Assembly: GCA_038049695.1 (NCBI GenBank)
Contig: CP142461.1
Coordinates: 31,937,001-32,001,000, forward strand
Reading direction: 5' to 3'
Source: Cinnamomum chago
Taxonomy: Eukaryota > Streptophyta > Magnoliopsida > Laurales > Lauraceae
DNA length: 64,000 nucleotides
Part shown: piece by piece, positions 60,201 through 64,000 of the stretch
Layout of the letters: every line of letters begins with the position of its first letter
How positions within the stretch are numbered: the first letter of the stretch is position 1
Made by a program: the position numbers and the translations under genes
Notes under the pieces: model-generated
Seen by the model: the letters and a program-made list of their open reading frames with translations, nothing else
The model's database searches: none
Told to the model about the DNA's origin: nothing

Positions 60201-61982
60201 AATGAGATGAAATTAAGTGGGAAAAATTTTCAGTCACACTGTTTTCCCACCATTTTCCCCCTTTTATCTACATGAAAACAATCCCATAACAAACACAGCA
60301 TATTTTTCTTGTCAGTCAGAATTTAGTAAAACTAATCTCTGTATCACTCTACATTAATGTCAATTGATACCCATTTAGTCCCTAATATCCAACAATTGTG
60401 TAAGCTAGTCTAAATATGTAAAGCATCTCAAAGTGAATGACTTCCTGTGCATGCATATGCACCAGTAACGCACTCGCACGTATATGGAGATCCAAAATGA
60501 ATTTCAGATGAATACAACAGTGTAACTGTTGGGAATGAAAGTCAAGTGCATGCAAGTTCATTGAAACATACAACTGCCGATAATATCTCTTAGAACTATG
60601 TAATGAAGTGAATGATGTAGTGGCTAGCATTTTGGACTCTGAATCCAGCTACCTAGTTTTGACGACTGCAATTCTAGCTTTGCTAGTTTTACTTTTCCTC
60701 ACTCAACTCCTATAGAAAAAAATCAAATTTAAAGGTTGGCAAGTTTTTATAGGTGACTTGTGTATAAAATAATCTTACCCCACCCCCACACAAGACCAGC
60801 ACATGACAAAGCACCAACACACAGCCGATTTACAAAGTTGATAAAAGATCCTATTACAGCTTTACTAGTCTGCATTATCCTATATCACCATGAAATTCCA
60901 TAGCAGTATCAAACCATTGACAAGGCTGCATTTTGCAACCTGTGAAGTATACATTATTTTGCCTGTTCAATTACACACATGGTGCACATTACTCAGTTTG
61001 AAGTAAAATTTGGTCCAATTCCTATACAAGTGTAAGTGTAGGGTGTCATCAAATCATTTCTCAATTCCAGAATGCCACAATTGCAAATCTTCAAATCTAT
61101 CACAAACAAACAGGAATTCGTTCAACAAGAGAAAAAGAAGAATACAATCATCACCATATCATATCATACCTTCCCTCTCATCTTGTGACAAGAGATAGGA
61201 ATAAAGAAGAGATGAGCGCGATCCGGATCGTCCGTCCGAAACCTACTCTCTCTGATATTCTGAAAGAAATAACCCTCGCTCGCATACTTCCCCGTCAGCT
61301 TCCTCGGCGTCTGGTAGAATGTGTTGGGATCTCCATCTGGATATATAAACACCTTGAAATTCCTCTCCATCTCCTCGTAATTCCTCCTAAAAACCTCCGG
61401 AGAGTGATACACAGAATCTCCATCTCCATCTCTGATTCGATCAGATTGATATGTGGAAGACAAAACCTCAGAATCTACATCTCTTGTTCGATCTGCATCA
61501 TCTGCATCGACCTTCAGATCAGATCAAAATCAAAACCACCTGCGTGTCATGAATTAGGGAATCCATCCGGAAAGGATAAGATAAAATAGAATTGAGAGTG
61601 AAAGATCGGAAGAGAGTACCTGAGGAGGAGGGTTAGGGTTTATGGAGAGATGTGGGTGGTGGTATTGGAATTGGAATTGGAGAGGAGGGTAGAGGGATCT
61701 GAGAGAGAGGAATGTGTAGGAGATTAGGGTTAGGGATGCGAGAGCCAAGAGAATGCGTTGCAGAGAGCACAAGGCCAGAGGGAGAGGAGGAGGTGGCGCT
61801 TTCGATGTTGGGAGCATCGCGTCGTGGCCGGCCGTATATCTTCTTGTGGAGAGAGGTCTTTCGAACGGAACGGCTGGGATGGGATTTGGCGGGGAAAGAA
61901 AGGAGAGTGCGAGAGAAGAAGAAGATGAAGATGAGCTGGAAGAGTGCATACGAAATACGAGTATAGAGTGCGTGTGATTCAC
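57266..61982 (-). CDS. GT47 exostosin-type glycosyltransferase
   Basis: Type II Golgi membrane glycosyltransferase of the plant exostosin family; the acceptor sugar is not predictable from sequence. Minus-strand exons are 61982-61620, 61511-61170, 60124-59838, 59624-59392, 59190-59033 and 57367-57266, all GT..AG, joining in frame to 494 aa. Start choice is open: Met1 (61982), Met12 or Met56 (61817); Met56 sits 21 residues before the membrane segment (about 77-94) and gives a more typical 439 aa. Luminal domain landmarks: NFKVFIYPDGDP, YASEGYFFQNI, DPDRAHLFFIPIS, GADHFFVTCHDVG, KDVALPQVLQPFA, LGFWAGHRNSRIRV, FCICPGGSQVNSARI, SNYYDLPFNDILDW and the C-terminal HHVIKY. No damaging change is seen. 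Introns contain a tRNA-Gln-like sequence (intron 2) and a LINE remnant (intron 5). Confidence 0.94.
57793..58280 (-). pseudogene. LINE reverse-transcriptase C-terminal remnant
   Basis: On the minus strand, RPKSIWMEVARIDLKKYNLL, then EDLAQDKLEWRNIILLANPN and MVGTRL, matches the end of the plant LINE reverse-transcriptase-like ORF. It is followed by a GATGATGACGATGACGATGA tail (plus strand 57795-57822). Several stops and frameshifts lie upstream. It sits in GT47 intron 5, same strand as the gene. Confidence 0.7.
58904..58920 (+). repeat. (GA)n microsatellite
   Basis: About eight GA units ending GAGATCC, in GT47 intron 5. Confidence 0.85.
60613..60686 (+). tRNA. tRNA-Gln(CUG)-like pseudogene
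   Basis: GTAGTGGCTAGCATTTTGGA then CTCTGAATCCAGC reproduces the D-arm, anticodon stem and CTG anticodon of plant tRNA-Gln. The T-arm is degenerate (TAGTTTTGACGACTGCAATT in place of GGTTCGANTCC) and the acceptor stem does not pair well, so it is unlikely to be a working tRNA. It lies antisense in intron 2 of the GT47 gene. Confidence 0.55.
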
Positions 61983-62036
61983 ACACTGTGCCCATCAAAC
62001 CTTTCCCCATCTGTATTACTAATTCATGATTGTGGT

Positions 62037-62626
62037 TATGGGTGTAAAAAAAAAAATTAAAAAAAATGATAACTGTCTAACCTAGGGAACTGTACCCCGG
62101 TTAATAATCATATTTTTCTGTTCAATTAATGGTTATTAAAATTGAAAAATTGTGCCTCAAAATTTTATTACAGTTTTCAATCTCGACTCACGGTTATCAA
62201 CTGAAGCAAGCCGTAAAATACAGTTCGATTAATCGTTTTTCGAAAACACACAGTTAACCAAATTGTTATACTAATAAAAAGAAAAAAAAATTAAAGGGCC
62301 TAAGTGAAATAAAATGATATAAGTTAAGCCCACTTTCTCGCTTCCAAGAATACAATTATTTTATGAGTTGGATTATACTTGTTTCATGTTTCTTAGAATT
62401 GCATTGCATGATAGATGTTTTATAGTTTCATTTTAGACTTTTAGTTGTGTTTATTTTTATAAAAAAAATGATAGTATTGTTTTGTTTAGTATGTGAAAAA
62501 TAATAGTGTTGCTCTGCATGCAAATTTAAAGGGCAAATATATAAATTTTTTTAAGTGACAATTAACCGTAACAGAACCGTCTAATAGAGTTAACCTATTA
62601 ACGGCTCCAATCGACTCATAACATTA
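62037..62626. mobile_element. older, partial hAT-like element
   Basis: Left end TATGGGTGTAAAA resembles the terminus (TAGGGGTGTAAAA) of the neighbouring element. Interior motifs such as GGTTAATAA and CACAGTTAACCAAA match that element in inverted orientation. No right terminus or target duplication is clear. It is probably a truncated relative. Confidence 0.45.
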
Positions 62627-62634
62627 GGTATGAG

Positions 62635-63155
62635 GAGGGGTGTAATGGTGAACCGTTCATCTTGGGAAAACCGTTAACCGAATCATATTTTACGGATTTT
62701 TATCTTTAAAAACCATAATCGTAACTGAACCATGAAAAACTATTAAAAACCGAACCGCGGTTAACGGTTCGGTTACGATTAATTATCACTTAAAAAAAAT
62801 TTGGAAAATAATTTTCATTTACCAATAGAACTTACTATGAAAAAATAACTATAATTGAAGAATGGCATAATATGTTACTATAAAAAGAAAAAAGAAAAAG
62901 TAATTTTCATTCAAACTCTTAGGTTTTATTCTATTAGCAAAACCGTTCGGTTAACTGTGTGTTTTGGAACACAGTTAACCAAACCACGGTTAATGATTCA
63001 ATTCGGTTAATAACTGTGAGTCAAGATAAAAATCATAACCGAACCGTGAATCACAGTTTTCCGATTTTAATAACCGTAAATGTAATCGAACCGTGAAACA
63101 CGGTTATTAACCGCAGTTTGGTTAGTCGGTTTTTCGGTTTTATTTTACACCCCTA
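62635..63155. mobile_element. hAT-type MITE, 521 bp
   Basis: Ends GAGGGGTGTAATGG and (inward from the right) TAGGGGTGTAAAATAAAACC are terminal inverted repeats. A perfect 8-bp duplication GGTATGAG lies at 62627-62634 and 63156-63163. Subterminal regions are dense in GGTTAACCG/CGGTTAA motifs. Non-coding. Confidence 0.88.
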
Positions 63156-63368
63156 GGTATGAGTCGGGTTCATGGTTGCCATTCAACCAACCAACCCCAA
63201 CCCATTTTAGTCTAACCTGCAAGCCTGACCCAAACTTACTTCCTCATTCATAGTTTGAGGTTGACACTTAGATATATTTCCCTAGGCTGCAGTTGGGTAT
63301 GTTGGGAAATACTTTCTCAACATGGTACATAGAGAAGCCAAACCAGCCTTACTCATTACACTTTAACT

Positions 63369-63477
63369 CAATCCTTTGGGCTCCCCTGTAGCCCCTAGTG
63401 TGGTAGTGTAGTTTCGAACCTACAACCTCTTGATGCAAACCGTGGTATTAGGCCAACTGAGCTACCCCTTGGGATTT
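63369..63477 (-). mobile_element. short tRNA-derived SINE (109 bp) with 14-bp target duplication
   Basis: On the minus strand, an A-box (TAGCTCAGTTGGCC) and a B-box (GGTTCGAAACT) are spaced as in a tRNA. It is flanked by perfect 14-bp repeats ATTACACTTTAACT at 63355-63368 and 63478-63491. No poly-A tail. Confidence 0.85.
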
Positions 63478-63491
63478 ATTACACTTTAACT

Positions 63492-64000
63492 TGCCAACCC
63501 AAAACCAACCTAACATGGTTCTGACATGCACAATAACATTTTTTCTGGTGCCACACCTAGTTATACACGGTGAAGTACTACTCTTGAGTATGATCAATCT
63601 ATAGGCAACTGATCGCCACTGGGACGCTAGTTGCCCTCGATCACCATGAAGACACCAACGAAGAAAGGAAGGAGGATATAGAGGAACTAAAGGAGTGTTT
63701 TATTTCAATAAAGGATAATATGGGTGTTTTTAAAAAATTGAAGGAAAAATCCGCCGGAAAATAGCTTAAAATAGACGGATGTCCTTAATTGAAAACTAAT
63801 TTAAAAACTGTTGCAACGAGCGAAGAGGGCTAAGAGATGACAAACTCGAACCATCTAAGGCGATGCTTTAAAAAACTCTTTGAGATTAAAACTTGTCAAT
63901 AGGCCCTTCTTTAAATTGAAACCTCTAAAATTTAAGATCCCCCCTCCTATTGATGCCTTACTAAATTTCATTCTTATTAGAGCTTGTCACATTATTATAT
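63492..64000. other. gene-free right edge
   Basis: AT-rich sequence with no coding frame of interest. Confidence 0.5.

Noticed and set aside
61633..62010. 125-codon minus-strand frame overlapping GT47 exon 1
   Set aside because: Shadow frame; the true frame is the one with the membrane segment that splices in phase to the exostosin domain.
1..64000. CRISPR arrays, bacterial operons or phage modules
   Set aside because: None are present; the sequence is plant nuclear DNA.

Overview
This is nuclear DNA of a flowering plant. It is AT-rich, holds intron-containing genes with plant-specific domain architectures, and is dense in plant transposon families (Mutator, hAT, solo LTRs, tRNA-derived SINEs, a LINE). 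I cannot name the species from sequence alone.

Four intact host genes are supported exon by exon. (1) The TFIIA gamma subunit, + strand, 584-6806: 3 coding exons, 106 aa, with a 5.8 kb second intron. (2) A protein phosphatase 2C of the DBP1-like type, + strand, 30792-33431: 4 exons, 391 aa, complete metal-binding motifs. (3) An RPAP2/RTR1-type RNA polymerase II CTD phosphatase homologue (RIMA in Arabidopsis), - strand, 48937 down to 35761: 6 exons, 638 aa, with two introns swollen by solo LTRs. (4) A GT47 exostosin-type glycosyltransferase, - strand, 61982 down to 57266: 6 exons, up to 494 aa. Two of the four act in RNA polymerase II transcription; no common pathway links all four.

The rest is layered mobile DNA. 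11547-24687 reads best as one 13.1 kb Mutator-like element (MULE) bounded by matching terminal inverted repeats. It carries a decayed mudrA-type transposase (+), a converging decayed plant-mobile-domain/Ulp1-protease gene (-), a 98-bp tandem array rich in a motif that also occurs in both termini, and spliced-looking fragments of two host genes: a sterol C24-methyltransferase and an OSCA/CSC1 ion channel. A 1,018-bp hAT element (8-bp target duplication) and a 763-bp small MULE (9-bp target duplication) sit nested inside it.

Two solo LTRs of one family (37151-40254 and 44712-47739), each with a perfect 5-bp target duplication, lie in separate introns of the RPAP2 gene. Just upstream of that gene is a 5.6 kb inverted repeat (49031-50452 versus 53146-54596) whose arms each hold a catalase N-terminal fragment and whose spacer holds a 188-bp tandem array. 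Three tRNA-derived SINEs, three relatives of one hAT family, a second hAT family at 62-63 kb, a LINE reverse-transcriptase remnant and a tRNA-Gln-like sequence complete the picture. 6.8-11 kb, 24.7-29.3 kb, 33.4-35.7 kb and 54.6-57.2 kb hold no gene I can support.
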